Assembly (NCBI GenBank): GCA_903901975.1
Contig: CAIUTB010000118.1
Span: 62,001 to 126,000 of the forward strand
Direction: 5' to 3'
From: an uncultured Bacteroidales bacterium
Lineage (GTDB): Bacteria; Bacteroidota; Bacteroidia; Bacteroidales; Paludibacteraceae
DNA length: 64,000 nucleotides
Shown here in pieces: positions 1 through 9,516 of the stretch. The notes below the pieces were generated by a model. It searched no databases. It saw only the letters and a program-made list of their open reading frames with translations, and was not told where the DNA came from. Numbering within the stretch: position 1 is the first letter of the stretch; the number at the start of each line of letters is the position of its first letter. Made by a program: the position numbers and the translations under genes.

Positions 1-5
1 TATTG

Positions 6-56
6 CTATCCCAAAAGTATGGAAGAATTTCCGTACTTTTGGGATAGTTTATTTTT
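6..56 (+). terminator. Intrinsic terminator-like hairpin just upstream of rnpA
   Basis: Arms ctatcccaaaagtatggaa (6-24) and ttccgtacttttgggatag (29-47) pair fully if one G-U is allowed; loop gaat; followed by TTTATTTTT. Confidence 0.75.
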
Positions 57-63
57 ACCAGCA

Positions 64-471
64 ATGAAACATCCGAATGCATTCTCAAAAGCTGAACATT
101 TATGCGGTGAAAAGCGAATCTCAAAGCTTTTTGTTGAAGGAGAAGCATTTATTTGTTATCCACTGCGTGTCCTTTTTCGTATTGAGCCAAAATTGGATGT
201 TGAACCCGCAAGTATATTAGTTAGTGTACCAAAAAAGCGTTTCAAAAGAGCCAACAAAAGGAACCGTATAAAAAGACTTTTGCGCGAAACTTACAGGCTG
301 AATAAACAGGAAATGATTGATTTGTTAAATGAAAAACAAGTCCAGATTCATGTAGCTTTTAATTATGTTTCTGACGAAGAACTTGATTTTCCATTTATCG
401 AAAAGAAAATGAAAACAGCACTTCAAAAATTACAATCAAGAATTGAAACATATCAGGTTGAAATTTGTTGA
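64..471 (+). CDS. rnpA: Ribonuclease P protein component
   Basis: SVPKKRFKRANKRNRIKRLLRETYR matches the RnpA signature; followed by yidD. The ORF-track start at 19 lies inside the hairpin, so ATG 64 is preferred. Confidence 0.9.
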   Translation: MKHPNAFSKAEHLCGEKRISKLFVEGEAFICYPLRVLFRIEPKLDVEPASILVSVPKKRFKRANKRNRIKRLLRETYRLNKQEMIDLLNEKQVQIHVAFNYVSDEELDFPFIEKKMKTALQKLQSRIETYQVEIC

Positions 472-489
472 TGTATTAAATGCTCTGCC

Positions 490-711
490 ATGAAGAAAAT
501 CATTCGGATTATATTTTTACTCCCCGTATATTTATACCGTTACAGCATTTCACCTTTACTCCCTTCGAGTTGCCGTTACACACCTACTTGTTCGGAATAT
601 ACAATTATTGCAGTAAAAAAGCATGGCATTATTAAAGGTTGTTGGCTATCTGCAAAACGTATTAGTAGTTGTCATCCATGGGGTGGTAGCGGATTCGATC
701 CGGTACCCTAG
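490..711 (+). CDS. yidD: Membrane protein insertion efficiency factor YidD
   Basis: [31 protein letters not shown]...[12 protein letters not shown] is the YidD (PF01809) pattern; directly follows rnpA. Confidence 0.93.
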   Translation: MKKIIRIIFLLPVYLYRYSISPLLPSSCRYTPTCSEYTIIAVKKHGIIKGCWLSAKRISSCHPWGGSGFDPVP

Positions 712-757
712 CTGAAAACTCTTGCTTCATTTTATCTTAAATTTTTTAAATATTGGA

Positions 758-786
758 TTGTGTTTCTTAAATTAAATATATCTTTG
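758..786 (+). promoter_or_regulatory. Bacteroidota-type promoter (TTG-N18-TATCTTTG) upstream of lpxK
   Basis: TTG at 758-760 and TATCTTTG at 779-786 match the TTG/TAnnTTTG consensus, 33 bp before the lpxK start. Confidence 0.5.
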
Positions 787-818
787 TCCACTGCATAATT
801 CCTGAATAGTTATAGATT

Positions 819-1907
819 TTGAAAACCATTATCAAATACATTGTGCTTTATCCTATTTCACTTATCTACGGAACAGTGATTATGCTTCGCAATTGGTTAT
901 TTGATCAGGGAATACTCCACTCTACAAGTTTTGATATCCCAATAATTAGTGTTGGTAATTTATCAGTTGGTGGTACCGGTAAAACTCCTCATACCGAGTT
1001 TATTTTAAGCTGCCTAAAAGGAGAATGGAAAATTGCCATGCTCAGTCGTGGTTATAAACGGGAAACTTCCGGTTTCTTTTTTGCTGAGGAAAATACGGAT
1101 AGTCGAAAAATTGGTGACGAACCTTATCAAATTCACAGTAAATTCCCTGACATTTTGGTTGCAGTTCACGAAAAAAGAGTAGCCGGAGTTAAGAAATTAC
1201 TCGAAATTGCACCTAAATTACAAATTATTGTACTTGACGATGCTTTACAACACCGATATATTCAGGCTGGATTATCGATTTTATTAACTGATTATTCGAA
1301 TTTATATAGTCGTGATTTAGCTTTACCGGCTGGAAATTTGCGTGAATGGAAAATTGGAAGTAAGCGAGCAGATATAATTATTGTGACAAAATGTCCTGAT
1401 GAGATCAAACCAATTGAAATGCGTTTGATTGAGACTGAATTGAAACCGGAAAATAATCAGTCACTCTATTTTTCCAGCTATGTATATAATGAAATTATTC
1501 CGGTTTTCCCTGATTCAGAACCTGAAAACTGGACATTTAAACATATAAAAGAAACCAGCGCTGGTGTTTTACTCATTGCCGGAATAGTTAAACCGGAGCC
1601 AATAATAGAACAGATTAAAAAGTTCACAACTGAAGTAACCTCCATTTTTTTTGATGACCATCACACTTTTCATACAAGAGATTACAATTTGATTATGAGT
1701 AGGTTTGATGCATTCAAAGCTGGTGAAAAGTTAATAATAGTAACCGAAAAAGATGCTGCTCGAATGGTATCTGACAGAAATTTTCCTGAGATATTAAAAT
1801 CAAGAACTTTTGCTTTGCCAATTCGTGTAGAGATATTAAACAAACAAGAATCATTATTTATTCAAAAAATCAAAAATTATGTTGTTGAAAATTCAAGAAA
1901 CTGCTGA
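819..1907 (+). CDS. lpxK: Tetraacyldisaccharide 4'-kinase
   Basis: [21 protein letters not shown] Walker A and [10 protein letters not shown] are characteristic of LpxK; TTG start. Confidence 0.9.
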   Translation: MKTIIKYIVLYPISLIYGTVIMLRNWLFDQGILHSTSFDIPIISVGNLSVGGTGKTPHTEFILSCLKGEWKIAMLSRGYKRETSGFFFAEENTDSRKIGDEPYQIHSKFPDILVAVHEKRVAGVKKLLEIAPKLQIIVLDDALQHRYIQAGLSILLTDYSNLYSRDLALPAGNLREWKIGSKRADIIIVTKCPDEIKPIEMRLIETELKPENNQSLYFSSYVYNEIIPVFPDSEPENWTFKHIKETSAGVLLIAGIVKPEPIIEQIKKFTTEVTSIFFDDHHTFHTRDYNLIMSRFDAFKAGEKLIIVTEKDAARMVSDRNFPEILKSRTFALPIRVEILNKQESLFIQKIKNYVVENSRNC

Positions 1908-2685
1908 TTTCCTTCTTTCAAGAATTCCTTCAAATCCGAAAACGGCGATAATCCTGGGTACAGGATTGGGTAATCTGGTTACTCAGATTACCGACAAAAC
2001 TGAAATACCGTATGAAATTATACCAAACTTTCCTGTTTCAACTGTCGAAGGTCACAGTGGAAAGCTCATTATTGGCAAACTCGGGAATGTGGATGTGTTG
2101 GCTATGCAAGGCCGGTTTCATTATTATGAAGGTTATGACATGAAAGCCGTGACCTTTCCCGTTCGGGTAATGAAAGCATTGGGCATAGATACCTTATTAG
2201 TTTCGAATGCCTCCGGGGGTGTAAATCCAAATTTCGAAATAGGTGATTTAATGATTATTACCGACCATATTAATCTATTCCCTGAACATCCACTCAGAGG
2301 TAAAAATTACGCTGAATTAGGACCTCGATTCCCCGATATGAGTGAAGCATATTCCAAAGAACTGATCGGAAAAGCAAAACAAATTGCCGCCAAACACAAT
2401 ATCAGAGTTGTTGAAGGTGTATATGTAGGCACAACCGGTCCAACATTTGAAACTCCCGCTGAGTATCGATATTTTAGAAATATCGGAGCAGATGCCGTTG
2501 GAATGAGTACTGTTCCGGAAGTAATTGTGGCTAATCATGCCGGAATCAGGTGTTTTGGAATTTCGATTGTTACCGACCTTGGAGTACCGGGGAAAATAAT
2601 TGAAGTAACACACGAAGAAGTTCAGGAAATCGGGAATTCCGTACAACCACTTATGACTCTGATAATGAAAGAGTTAATTAATTAA
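1879..2685 (+). CDS. Purine-nucleoside phosphorylase (PNP family)
   Basis: [29 protein letters not shown] and [10 protein letters not shown] motifs; 29-bp overlap with lpxK. Confidence 0.92.
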   Translation: MLLKIQETADFLLSRIPSNPKTAIILGTGLGNLVTQITDKTEIPYEIIPNFPVSTVEGHSGKLIIGKLGNVDVLAMQGRFHYYEGYDMKAVTFPVRVMKALGIDTLLVSNASGGVNPNFEIGDLMIITDHINLFPEHPLRGKNYAELGPRFPDMSEAYSKELIGKAKQIAAKHNIRVVEGVYVGTTGPTFETPAEYRYFRNIGADAVGMSTVPEVIVANHAGIRCFGISIVTDLGVPGKIIEVTHEEVQEIGNSVQPLMTLIMKELIN

Positions 2686-2705
2686 ATAGTTGTTGCATTC
2701 TACAT

Positions 2706-2752
2706 ACTAGAGTAAGGCCTGCTTGGATATTCCAAACAAGCCTTACTTTAGT
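2706..2752. terminator. Long hairpin between convergent genes, probable bidirectional terminator
   Basis: actagagtaaggcctgcttgga-tat-tccaaacaagccttactttagt is a near-perfect inverted repeat between the PNP gene (+) and the ABC permease (-). Confidence 0.7.
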
Positions 2753-2786
2753 AAAAAACTATTATTCTCACACAAAAATACATTCC

Positions 2787-3899
2787 CTAGCTACTTTTCC
2801 GATAGCTCAATACCGCTAATCCATTAAATGCCACTGCGAATCCTAACAAAGCGACCAGCTCTTGGGCCAACTGACTGAAATTACTGCCTTTCAGGTAAAT
2901 GGAGCGCATTACAATCATCAGGTGTTTCAACGGATTAAAAGCTGCCAACCATTGAGCCCAGTTGGGCATACTGTCCACCGGTGTGTACAATCCGCTGAGC
3001 ATAATAAACAGCAACATAAAGAAAAATACAATAAATACCGCCTGCTGAAGGGTCTGGGCAAAGTTGGAAATTACGATTCCCATGCCCGAAATGGCAAAAA
3101 TATAAACTGCAACGAAAACATAGATTTCTAAAAAATGCCCCACCGGAATTAATCCGTAATCCAGCCAGGCAACCAAAAACCCAATTGTAATTGCAATAAA
3201 CCCGATAATCCAGAATGGAATCAGTTTTCCTAATATAAAGATAATTTTGGGGACAGGACTTACGTTCATTTGCTCCATGGTACCGATTTCTTTTTCGAAA
3301 ACAATAGACACAGCAGGTAAAAATCCGCAAAGCAAGGTTAGAATCATAACCATCAGTGCGGGAACCATAAATACCTGATAATTGAGTTCTTTGTTGAAAC
3401 GGTATTGTGAATCAATCTGAATAATGGACGAACTATTTTTGGCCATCTCCGGATATAATTCTGAAATCAGTGTAGCATTGAATTCGCCAATAATGCTGGC
3501 CAAATAGGTCATTCCTACACCAGCTTTCATTCCGTTCACAGCATTAGGTGAAATCATTACCTTTACATTTTCGTGATTGATAATACTTTTCTCAAAATTC
3601 TTAGGGATTTGAAGAATGATATCCGCTTTGTTATTTTCAATGCTTTTGAGAGCATGGTTATAATCACTTGAAATATCGGTTAACCGGAAATAGTTTGACG
3701 AAACAATAGTCTGAGTTAATCGTTGCGAGTAAGGTGTATGGTCGCTGTCAATTACACTCAGGTTCAGGTTCTTAATTTCGTAGCTTGCCGCCCAAGGAAA
3801 TACCAGCAACACCATCAGCGGAAACATAAAAATCATTTTCGGCAAAAACGGATTCCGAATGATTTGTTTAAACTCCTTTTTTAATAAGTATTTTATCAT
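2787..3899 (-). CDS. ABC-2 type transporter permease (YbhS/YbhR-like)
   Basis: MIKYLLKKEFKQIIRNPFLPKMIFMFPLMVLLVFPW N-terminus, periplasmic domain, six-TM ABC-2 topology with EKEIGTMEQMNVSP. Confidence 0.88.
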   Translation of the reverse strand: MIKYLLKKEFKQIIRNPFLPKMIFMFPLMVLLVFPWAASYEIKNLNLSVIDSDHTPYSQRLTQTIVSSNYFRLTDISSDYNHALKSIENNKADIILQIPKNFEKSIINHENVKVMISPNAVNGMKAGVGMTYLASIIGEFNATLISELYPEMAKNSSSIIQIDSQYRFNKELNYQVFMVPALMVMILTLLCGFLPAVSIVFEKEIGTMEQMNVSPVPKIIFILGKLIPFWIIGFIAITIGFLVAWLDYGLIPVGHFLEIYVFVAVYIFAISGMGIVISNFAQTLQQAVFIVFFFMLLFIMLSGLYTPVDSMPNWAQWLAAFNPLKHLMIVMRSIYLKGSNFSQLAQELVALLGFAVAFNGLAVLSYRKSS

Positions 3900-3912
3900 A
3901 TAATATTTCTAT

Positions 3913-3954
3913 TAACTATCAACTATTAACTGTCAACTATAAACTATAAACTAT
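3913..3954. repeat. Heptameric tandem array (NAACTRT)x6
   Basis: TAACTAT CAACTAT TAACTGT CAACTAT AAACTAT AAACTAT read directly; overlaps the stop codon of the 3951-5057 ORF. Confidence 0.85.
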
Positions 3955-5057
3955 TCAAGTCGTACTTTAAACTTTTTCAAACTTATTGTTACCAAAACAG
4001 TTGCCATCAGTAGCAGAACACCCACATCTTTCAATACAGCACCCAGACCAAGTCCTTTTATCATGATGGTTTTAACTGCATCGATATACCAGCGTGCCGG
4101 TACAAAATTGGATATAAAGCGAAGAAAGGCGGGCATATTTTCTATGGGGAAAATCATTCCCGAAAGCAACATCACGGGTATCATTAAACCCATCCCTGAA
4201 ATCATCATAGCAGCCAACTGTGAATTCGTAACGGTTGAAATAAGTAAGCCCAAAGCCAATGCAACAAAAATATAGAGTAACGAAACAATAAGTAAACTGA
4301 TAAAACTACCGGCAATAGGGACTTTCAGTACAAAAACCGAAAGTAACATGATGGTGGCGAAATTGATGACAGAAAGCACAAAATAAGGTGATATTTTCGA
4401 TAGAATAGTATACATCGGTTTCATCGGCGACACAAGGAGAATTTCCATTGTTCCCATTTCTTTTTCTCGTACTATCGCAATCGAAGTCATCATGGCGCAA
4501 ATTAAAATCATAATCATACCAAGAACCCCTGGCACAAAATTGAAAGCGCTCAGCATTTGTGGGTTGTAAAGCATTTTTACTTCAGGTACAATCATACCTC
4601 CACCCGATTGTGGTTGCGAAATATCCTGCTGGTAATTGCTTATGATATTCGAAGCATAAAACATAAATGAATTAGCCGCATTGGGATCAGTGGCATCGGC
4701 AATCAACTGAATATGAGATTTTCCGGTATGTTTCAAATTTTCCGAAAAATGATCCTCGAAAATCATGGCCAATTTGGCTTTCCCGTCACGAAATGCAGCG
4801 TCAATTTCATCCGAATTATGGACTGTTCCAACTACATCGAAATACTCACTGGCATCGATACGATTAATTATACGACGTGTTGCTTCATCACTAGTTGTTG
4901 AAAGCACAACCACTTTGGTGTTTTTCACCTCCTGCGACAACGCAAAACCAAATAGAATAATCTGTATGATTGGCATCATCAACAAAATCATCACTGTGGC
5001 TTTGTCGCGGAAAATATGGTGAAATTCCTTTCGGATAAAAGAAAAAAGTTGTTTCAT
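3951..5057 (-). CDS. ABC-2 type transporter permease (YbhS/YbhR-like)
   Basis: FIRKEFHHIFRDKATVMILLMMPIIQIILFGFA and REKEMGTMEILLVSPMKP; paralog of the neighbouring permease. Confidence 0.88.
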   Translation of the reverse strand: MKQLFSFIRKEFHHIFRDKATVMILLMMPIIQIILFGFALSQEVKNTKVVVLSTTSDEATRRIINRIDASEYFDVVGTVHNSDEIDAAFRDGKAKLAMIFEDHFSENLKHTGKSHIQLIADATDPNAANSFMFYASNIISNYQQDISQPQSGGGMIVPEVKMLYNPQMLSAFNFVPGVLGMIMILICAMMTSIAIVREKEMGTMEILLVSPMKPMYTILSKISPYFVLSVINFATIMLLSVFVLKVPIAGSFISLLIVSLLYIFVALALGLLISTVTNSQLAAMMISGMGLMIPVMLLSGMIFPIENMPAFLRFISNFVPARWYIDAVKTIMIKGLGLGAVLKDVGVLLLMATVLVTISLKKFKVRLE

Positions 5058-5063
5058 GTCGTT

Positions 5064-5098
5064 AGTTGACAGTTGATAGTTGAGAATTGATAGTTATT
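5064..5098. repeat. Heptameric array, inverted relative to the other copies; left arm of a 15-bp inverted repeat pair
   Basis: AGTTGAC AGTTGAT AGTTGAG AATTGAT AGTTATT; 5064-5078 (agttgacagttgata) is the exact reverse complement of 5501-5515. Confidence 0.85.
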
Positions 5099-5456
5099 TG
5101 TTTTTTATATTGTCCTTTGAAGACTTTATAATGCTTATCAACATTTTGATTAATTCCTGACAGTCTGAAACAATTGAATTAAATGACTTGTCATCCAAAT
5201 AGCCACTATCATGCAACAGCATTAACCAATACTCCGTTTCATTAGCTTCTTTAAGTGAAATACTTAGTTTGTGGATAAAATCAGCTTTTGATTCAGCATG
5301 TTCGGCCTCTCTAATTAACGCTCCAATTGCAGTACCACTTCTCAACAATTGTTTTGAAAGGACAAATTCTCGTTGCTCAGCACTTAAAAAATTATATGCT
5401 TTTATAATTCTCAATGCGAATGCATAAGATTTAAATTTTACAGTATTTTCTTCCAT
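5094..5456 (-). CDS. Four-helix bundle protein (S23 / 23S rRNA intervening-sequence family, TIGR02436-like)
   Basis: LSAEQREFVLSKQLLRSGTAIGALIREAEHAESKADFIHKLSISLKEANETEYWLMLL is the family pattern. The upstream 19 codons of the track ORF are repeat-derived, so MEEN at 5456 is preferred. Confidence 0.88.
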   Translation of the reverse strand: MEENTVKFKSYAFALRIIKAYNFLSAEQREFVLSKQLLRSGTAIGALIREAEHAESKADFIHKLSISLKEANETEYWLMLLHDSGYLDDKSFNSIVSDCQELIKMLISIIKSSKDNIKNK

Positions 5457-5490
5457 TTCTAAATTAATTATGTTTATTTTCTTCGCTGTC

Positions 5491-5518
5491 AACTGACAAT
5501 TATCAACTGTCAACTCTT
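5491..5518. repeat. Heptameric array; right arm of the inverted repeat pair around the four-helix bundle gene
   Basis: AACTGAC AATTATC AACTGTC AACTCTT; tatcaactgtcaact (5501-5515) is the exact reverse complement of 5064-5078. Confidence 0.85.
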
Positions 5519-6258
5519 TTAGCTTTTCGGGCTAACTGCTGGAAAACTTCGTCCATATTTTTTGCATTGAATTGCTTTTTGAGATTATCGGGCGAATCAA
5601 GTGCTTCAATACGTCCGTCAACCATGATGGAAACGCGGTCGCAATACTCGGCTTCATCCATATAATGCGTTGTCACAAAAACGGTTATTCCCTGAGCAGT
5701 TGCATCGTAAATCATTTCCCAGAATCGGCGGCGCGTAATCGGGTCAACACCTCCGGTTGGCTCATCCAAAAATACTACCTGTGGCTGATGAAAAATAGAA
5801 ACGGAGAAAGCAAGTTTCTGCTTAAAGCCTAATGGTAAAGACTTTACCAGCTTATCACGTTCATCTTCAAAGTTCAGTTTTATCATCAGCTCATCGGTTT
5901 TCTGTTTGATAACCTTGTCGTTCATACCGTAAATTCCGCCAAAAAGTTCCAGGTTTTCCCACACTTTCAGATCCTCGTACATCGAGAATTTCTGACTCAT
6001 GTAACCAATACTTTTCTTAATCAGTTCGGGTTGTTTGAAAATGTCGTATCCGGCTACCGTTCCTTTGCCTTCAGTGGGAATGCTGAGTCCGCAAAGCATG
6101 CGCATGGCTGTGGTTTTTCCGGCACCGTTGGCACCCAGAAACCCGAAAATTTCACCCCGCTTCACTTCAAACGAAATATTATCGACTGCCGTGAAATTGC
6201 CAAACCGTTTGGTCAGATTTTCAACTTTTATTACTGTTTCCATTGCTCTGCGCATCAA
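5503..6258 (-). CDS. ABC transporter ATP-binding protein (YbhF-like half)
   Basis: Walker A GANGAGKTT, Walker B VVFLDEPTGGVDP, MDEAEYCDR. Confidence 0.92.
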   Translation of the reverse strand: MMRRAMETVIKVENLTKRFGNFTAVDNISFEVKRGEIFGFLGANGAGKTTAMRMLCGLSIPTEGKGTVAGYDIFKQPELIKKSIGYMSQKFSMYEDLKVWENLELFGGIYGMNDKVIKQKTDELMIKLNFEDERDKLVKSLPLGFKQKLAFSVSIFHQPQVVFLDEPTGGVDPITRRRFWEMIYDATAQGITVFVTTHYMDEAEYCDRVSIMVDGRIEALDSPDNLKKQFNAKNMDEVFQQLARKAKRVDS

Positions 6259-7193
6259 ATTTGTGTAGTGGATAATTCCATAAAACAGTCCTCAATGGTT
6301 GGTTCAATCGCCTCAATTTTAATATTTTTATGGCCTTTCTCAATCAAATACTTCTTCAAACTATCAACTGTCAACTGTCCATTGTCAACTGTAACGTGTA
6401 TCGAATCTCCAAATGCAAAACTGCTTTTTACCTGTTCGTCTTTGCGCAGATCCTCCAGCAATTTGTGCATATTGTCGCTTTTGGCAGCCCAAAGCACATC
6501 GTCAAACTGACTGACAATATTCTCGGGTGTATCTATTTTCAAAAACTGTCCGTTTTGGATCAACGCAATTCGGTCGCACAGGCTGGCTTCGTCCATGTAA
6601 GGCGTGGAAACCAAAATTGTAATCCCCTGTTCCCGAAGCTTTTGAAGCATTCCCCAGAATTCCTTGCGCGAAACCGGGTCTACACCGGTAGTCGGTTCAT
6701 CCAGAAAAAGTACCGAAGGTTTATGAATCAATGCGCAACTTAAGGCTAATTTTTGCTTCATTCCACCCGAAAGTTTTCCTGCCCTACGTTTTTTGAATGG
6801 CTCAATCTGAACATAAATGTCTTTTACCAGCTCGTAATTTTCTTCAATGGTGGTATTGAAAACAGTTGCAAAAAACTCGAGATTTTCTTCTACCGTCAAA
6901 TCCTGATACAACGAGAAACGTCCCGGCATATATCCAACCCGTTTACGGATTTCCTTGTAATCTTTTAGCACGTCAAAGCCGTCGATTGCTGCGGTTCCGC
7001 TTTCGGCCAAAATCAGCGTGGTAAGTATGCGAAAGAGAGTAGTTTTTCCTGCTCCATCAGGGCCGATAATTCCGAAAATTTCTGCACGATTTACATCAAA
7101 ATTGATGTTGGAGAGTGCCTGAATTTTTCCGTAATTCTTGCTCACGGATTCACAGTGGATGGCAATGTCTGGTAGGTTTTCTGAGGTATTCAT
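6255..7193 (-). CDS. ABC transporter ATP-binding protein (YbhF-like half)
   Basis: GPDGAGKTT, KLSGGMKQKLALSCALIHKPSVLFLDEPTTGVDP, MDEASLCDR; 4-bp overlap with the next ATPase gene. Confidence 0.92.
   Translation of the reverse strand: MNTSENLPDIAIHCESVSKNYGKIQALSNINFDVNRAEIFGIIGPDGAGKTTLFRILTTLILAESGTAAIDGFDVLKDYKEIRKRVGYMPGRFSLYQDLTVEENLEFFATVFNTTIEENYELVKDIYVQIEPFKKRRAGKLSGGMKQKLALSCALIHKPSVLFLDEPTTGVDPVSRKEFWGMLQKLREQGITILVSTPYMDEASLCDRIALIQNGQFLKIDTPENIVSQFDDVLWAAKSDNMHKLLEDLRKDEQVKSSFAFGDSIHVTVDNGQLTVDSLKKYLIEKGHKNIKIEAIEPTIEDCFMELSTTQI
6359..6393. repeat. Heptameric array inside an ABC ATPase coding sequence
   Basis: AACTATC AACTGTC AACTGTC CATTGTC AACTGTA; translated in the gene frame as TVDNGQLTVDSL. 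Confidence 0.8.
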
Positions 7194-7209
7194 CTAATTT
7201 ATATAATAT

Positions 7210-7236
7210 AACTATCAACTGTCAACTATCAATTGA
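7210..7236. repeat. Heptameric array over the HlyD stop codon
   Basis: AACTATC AACTGTC AACTATC AATTGA. Confidence 0.8.
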
Positions 7237-8146
7237 ACTTCACGTTTCCGTACATGCCTATTTTTAAAATGCCATCATTTTTTACGTTGATTTTCACAGC
7301 ATATACCAGATTCGCACGTTCATCACGGGTTTCAATGGTTTTTGGAGTAAATTCTGCTTTGCTCGAAATCCAGGCAACTGTACCGCTATAATCTTTCATT
7401 TTTTCTGTTCCAAAATCACAAGCCACTTTGACTTTCTGACCTATTTTCAACTGGCTCAACTGGTCATTGGTAATATAAGCACGAAGAATCATATTTTCGG
7501 TGTCTGCAATTTTAAAAAGGGCTTTTCCGGGCATAACCAATTCGCCTTTTTCAACATATTTCACCAGCACAGTTCCGTTTATCGGACTACTGATATGACA
7601 TTTCTTCAACTGGTCTTCAATTTGTGCAACCTGAAGTTTGACACCTTCGTTGTCTTCTGTAATTCCCTGATTAGCAGTTACAAGCGTTGTTTTTTGAGCA
7701 TCGAGTTGTTTTTCCAACACAGCAATCTGAGCATTCACATCATCCAGTTGTTTTTGGTTGGTGGCATTGGCTTTCAGCAGATTTTCAATCCGCTTTTTCT
7801 CGGTTTTGGCAGTTGCAATCTGTTGGTCGATAGCTGCAATTTGTTTCTGAACATCCGGACGACGTACCTGAATTGATTTTCCTGTTGCCAGTAATTGTTT
7901 TTTGCGCAAAAAAAGTTGAATGCTGTCAATAGAACCAACAACCTCACCAACTTGCAATACCTGACCTTCAGTTATATCAAATGTAAGCAATTTTCCGGAA
8001 CCTTCAGCCGAAACGGTTATTTCAGTGGTTTCAAAAGCTCCGGTTGCATCATAATCATTAGTAGACTTTTTACAGCTTGTGAATCCGGTCAGCAATGCAA
8101 TTCCTAAAATTATCTGATATCTCATCTTAAAATTTATTGTTTTCAT
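7229..8146 (-). CDS. HlyD/MFP-family efflux adaptor lipoprotein
   Basis: GFTSCKKS lipobox, coiled-coil hairpin, SPINGTVLVKYVEKGELVMPGKALFKIAD lipoyl/barrel motif; follows the tolC-like gene. Confidence 0.87.
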   Translation of the reverse strand: MKTINFKMRYQIILGIALLTGFTSCKKSTNDYDATGAFETTEITVSAEGSGKLLTFDITEGQVLQVGEVVGSIDSIQLFLRKKQLLATGKSIQVRRPDVQKQIAAIDQQIATAKTEKKRIENLLKANATNQKQLDDVNAQIAVLEKQLDAQKTTLVTANQGITEDNEGVKLQVAQIEDQLKKCHISSPINGTVLVKYVEKGELVMPGKALFKIADTENMILRAYITNDQLSQLKIGQKVKVACDFGTEKMKDYSGTVAWISSKAEFTPKTIETRDERANLVYAVKINVKNDGILKIGMYGNVKFN

Positions 8147-8206
8147 ATCTTTTTTCTTTAAGCTCCGCAATTTATCCCGATTTATCGGGAGGTGCTTGAG
8201 GTTGAT

Positions 8207-9496
8207 TTAGTTATTAATATTATTTTTTAATTGATATACATTCATAAGTAACTGAATTTCGTGCAGCGATTTGAGTTGACGTGCCTGGCTTTCAGCATTC
8301 ACATCACGGATTAAATCACTTACAGATGCAGTTCCGTTTATTTGCTTGTTCTGTGTCGATTTTTTAATGCTTTCGCGTAAGCGTATAATTTCATCGTCAT
8401 TGCTTAGGGTCGATTGCAGTTTTTCGATTTCATTTTGCTGCTGTTTAGTTGCCAGATTATTGTTGAACAAAAAGGTTTCATTCTGGATATCAACTGATTT
8501 TTTCCCAATATCGAGCTTGTTGAGATTATCTTTCTGTGTATACAATCCGCTTATATTCCACGAAAATCGTACACCGCCAACATAAAAAGGGGAAAAACCG
8601 GTGCTGAACATATTTATTCCGGGTTGACCGTATCCACCCTGAACAAAAGCTCCAATTTTAGGCAAGTTGGCCGATAATACGAGATTTTTTTGATTATCGT
8701 ACAACTTATTTTGGGCATTAAATAAACTGATCTCCGGTCGATTATTTGTGTTGGCTTTCAATACACTCAAATTTAGCTCAGGTTTGATTAATTCCGTTTT
8801 TTCATTAATGTTCAGTCCGGTAAATGCCGTAAGCAGAATAGCATAGGTTTTGATAGATGACTTTAAATCAGATTCACGTTGAATGACATTTAACTGCTCC
8901 ACTTTTATAGCATCTAAATCGGATTGCTGAGCTACACCATTTTTAATATAAGCATCCAATCGATTATAATTCGTTAGCAAATCATTTTTTAGGATTTCGG
9001 TTTGTTTGAGTTGTTCATTCAGCAATAAAATGCCGAAAAATAACTGATTCACCCGATCTTTCAAGGTGTATAAATCCACCTCCAGTTTTTGTTTTTCGAC
9101 TTCAGTTCCAGCTTTAGTTATTTTATTTTGCGTGGAAATAACCCCTCCATCCCAGATTACCTGAGTAGCTTCCAACACAGCCTGATACTGATCTTTGGCC
9201 AATGAAGGGAATGAAAAAGGTTTACCTGTAAGTTTCGACAACACATCACCTAAACTTGAAGGAATCTGAGTTACATCCGACTGATAAGTTGCTTTAGCCG
9301 AAAGTGTAAGTTGCGGCAGATACCCACGGTTTGCATTATCAATATTGTAACGGGCAGTTTGCTCAATCAGTCCGTATTGCTTTACGAGCGGATAGTTGGC
9401 TTTTGCTTTTTCCTGGCAACTTTCAATTGTCAGACTTTGAGCAAAACCACCAACAGGAAGCAAAATCAATAGAAATTTTAAAATAATTTTGTTCAT
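8207..9496 (-). CDS. TolC-family outer membrane factor
   Basis: Signal peptide, duplicated coiled-coil repeats, VSDLIRDVNAESQARQ C-terminal pattern. Confidence 0.85.
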   Translation of the reverse strand: MNKIILKFLLILLPVGGFAQSLTIESCQEKAKANYPLVKQYGLIEQTARYNIDNANRGYLPQLTLSAKATYQSDVTQIPSSLGDVLSKLTGKPFSFPSLAKDQYQAVLEATQVIWDGGVISTQNKITKAGTEVEKQKLEVDLYTLKDRVNQLFFGILLLNEQLKQTEILKNDLLTNYNRLDAYIKNGVAQQSDLDAIKVEQLNVIQRESDLKSSIKTYAILLTAFTGLNINEKTELIKPELNLSVLKANTNNRPEISLFNAQNKLYDNQKNLVLSANLPKIGAFVQGGYGQPGINMFSTGFSPFYVGGVRFSWNISGLYTQKDNLNKLDIGKKSVDIQNETFLFNNNLATKQQQNEIEKLQSTLSNDDEIIRLRESIKKSTQNKQINGTASVSDLIRDVNAESQARQLKSLHEIQLLMNVYQLKNNINN

Positions 9497-9516
9497 ATAA
9501 TTTTAATCTAAATAAT

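Noticed and set aside
2317-2646. Antisense ORF of 109 aa over the PNP gene, and the many similar antisense ORFs in the track
   Set aside because: They mirror strong coding genes, have low-complexity or unfamiliar sequence, and match no recognised family.
3913-3954. Heptamer arrays as a CRISPR array
   Set aside because: Units are 7 bp with no unique spacers and no cas genes nearby.
5094-5456. S23/Avd-like four-helix protein as part of a diversity-generating retroelement
   Set aside because: No reverse transcriptase, template/variable repeat pair or target gene was seen in the window.
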